Origin: Trebonia sp.
GTDB lineage: Bacteria > Actinomycetota > Actinomycetes > Streptosporangiales > Streptosporangiaceae
NCBI GenBank assembly: GCA_030038035.1
Contig: JASHPP010000396.1
Span: 1 to 6,389, forward strand
Direction of reading: 5' to 3'
Length of the DNA: 6,389 bases
Positions 5,385 to 6,389 of this stretch are shown here, in pieces (within the stretch, counting starts at the first letter, position 1; each line of letters opens with the position of its first letter). The position numbers and the translations under genes are program-made. The notes under the pieces were generated by a model. The model was given only the letters and a program-made list of their open reading frames with translations. It was not told the DNA's origin and ran no database searches.

Positions 5385-6389
5385 TCAGGTCACCGCCGAC
5401 TTGATGGCGTCCAGGGCCGCGGCGATGTTCTGCGCCGAGTTCGCGTAGGACAGGCGCAGGAAGCCTTCGCCGTGCGCGCCGAACGAGCTGCCCGACAGCG
5501 TCGCCACGCCGGCCTCGTCAAGCAGCCTGGCCTGCAGTTGCCCGGCCGTCAGCCCGGTTCCCGTGATGTCAGGGAAGGCGTAGAACGCGCCCTGCGGCTG
5601 CACGCAGCTGATGCCGGGGATGTCGTTCAGCCCGGCGACGATGATGTCCCGGCGGCGGCGGAACGTGGCGACCATGTCGCGGACCCCGTCCTGCGGCCCG
5701 TCGAGCGCGGCGATCGCCGCGTACTGGCTGAACGCCGACGTGCACGACACGGAGTTGATGGCCAGGCGCGTCACCGGCTCGACGAGCGCGGGCGGGAAGA
5801 CGCCGAAGCCGAGCCGCCAGCCGGTCATCGCGTACGTCTTCGACCAGCCGTCGAGCAGGATGGTCCGGTCGGCCATCCCGTCGACGTCGAGCACGCTGGC
5901 GTGCCCAGGGCCGTACCTGATGGCCCAGTAAACCTCATCGGAGAGCACGGCTATGTCGTGCCGCTGCGCGATCGCCGCGATGGCCGCGCAGTCCTCGCGG
6001 GTCAGCGCGCTCCCGCAGGGGTTGTGCGGCGAGTTGATGATGAGCAGCTTGGTGCGCGGGCTGACCAGGCGTTCGAGTTCGGCGGTGTCCATCAGGAAGC
6101 CGTTGCCCGCGCGCAGCGGGACGGGTACGGGCGTCGCACCCGCGAACGCGGTGATCGACTCGTACATCGGGAAGCCGGGGTCGGGGTAGAGCACCTCGTC
6201 GCCGGGCCCGGCGAGCGCGAGGATGGTGAAGAACATGATCGGCTTGGCGCCCGGGGTCACGACGACGCGGTCCGGGCTGACCCGCATGCGCCCGGTCCGC
6301 TCGAGGAACGCGGCCACGGCCTCGCGCAGCGCCGGGATGCCGGGCGCGGGCACGTAGTGCGTATGGCCCGCGCGCAGCGCCTCGACCGC
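5385..6389 (-). CDS. Class I/II PLP-dependent aminotransferase (aspartate/alanine aminotransferase-like), N-terminus outside window
   Basis: A cytosolic fold-type I transaminase moving an amino group between an amino acid and a 2-oxo acid. The frame is open to the right edge (AVEALRAGHTHYVPAPGIPALREAV...), so the GTG at 6353 is an internal Val codon, not the start. The window holds 334 codons, with perhaps 50-60 residues missing from a usual total of about 385. Cofactor and substrate residues are all present: Asn of NSPHNPCG (codon 6021-6023), Asp and Tyr of LSDEVYW (5937-5939, 5928-5930), the Schiff-base Lys of DGWSKTYAMTGWRLG (5838-5840) and the carboxylate-binding Arg of FLRLSYANS (5454-5456). 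The motifs TPGAKPIMFF and YPDPGFPMYES resemble broad-range aspartate-type enzymes. Substrate cannot be fixed: aspartate, alanine or aromatic amino acids are all possible. It ends 211 bases before the kinase gene on the same strand, and the promoter-like gap argues for separate transcription. Confidence 0.92.
   Translation of the reverse strand, partial: AVEALRAGHTHYVPAPGIPALREAVAAFLERTGRMRVSPDRVVVTPGAKPIMFFTILALAGPGDEVLYPDPGFPMYESITAFAGATPVPVPLRAGNGFLMDTAELERLVSPRTKLLIINSPHNPCGSALTREDCAAIAAIAQRHDIAVLSDEVYWAIRYGPGHASVLDVDGMADRTILLDGWSKTYAMTGWRLGFGVFPPALVEPVTRLAINSVSCTSAFSQYAAIAALDGPQDGVRDMVATFRRRRDIIVAGLNDIPGISCVQPQGAFYAFPDITGTGLTAGQLQARLLDEAGVATLSGSSFGAHGEGFLRLSYANSAQNIAAALDAIKSAVT

Noticed and set aside
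5381..5396. A 5-bp stem (GCGGT/ACCGC) over the aminotransferase stop codon as a terminator
   Set aside because: Too short and with no U-run; stems of this size are frequent in GC-rich DNA. The 7-bp pair TTCCGGC/GCCGGAA (5303-5309, 5350-5356) is also too widely spaced to call.
6351..6353. GTG as the start of the aminotransferase
   Set aside because: The frame remains open to the window edge and the upstream residues (ALRAGHTHY) match the family's N-terminal region, so this is an internal valine.

Overview
The window is high-GC DNA from a filamentous-type actinobacterium. Three things point there: strong G/C bias at third codon positions, TTG and GTG starts, and above all a NIT-domain histidine kinase followed by a Roadblock/LC7 protein, which is the start of the actinobacterial 'conservon' layout. 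The order or species cannot be fixed from the sequence. No RNA gene, CRISPR array, insertion sequence or phage gene was seen.

Layout, left to right. (1) Positions 2-559, plus strand: the C-terminal half of 4-hydroxyphenylpyruvate dioxygenase (tyrosine catabolism), cut by the left edge. (2) Positions 576-1790, minus strand, convergent with the first gene at only 16 bp: a full-length SQD1/SqdB-type UDP-sulfoquinovose synthase, the most unexpected metabolic gene here. (3) Positions 1791-2051: a non-coding stretch with a perfect 10-bp hairpin, the likely end of the transcript arriving from the right, set inside a perfect 13-bp long-range inverted repeat. (4) Positions 2052-5173, minus strand: a two-gene unit made of a 900-aa membrane sensor kinase (NIT, HAMP, HATPase, long disordered tail) and a 140-aa Roadblock protein, joined by a TTGA stop/start overlap. 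The DUF742 and small GTPase genes (cvnC, cvnD) that normally complete a conservon are absent. (5) Positions 5174-5384: a distinctly AT-richer regulatory region upstream of the kinase, with a 9-bp inverted repeat, a Crp/GlxR-like 16-mer and an AT-rich palindrome. (6) Positions 5385-6389, minus strand: a class I PLP aminotransferase lacking only its N-terminus, which lies beyond the right edge.

The genes do not form one pathway. The dioxygenase and the aminotransferase could both act on aromatic amino acids (an aromatic aminotransferase makes the dioxygenase's substrate), but they are about 5 kb apart on opposite strands and the aminotransferase looks more like the broad aspartate/alanine type. 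The sensor kinase and Roadblock protein clearly work together. The best leads are this shortened conservon with its dense promoter region, and the isolated sulfoquinovose synthase gene.
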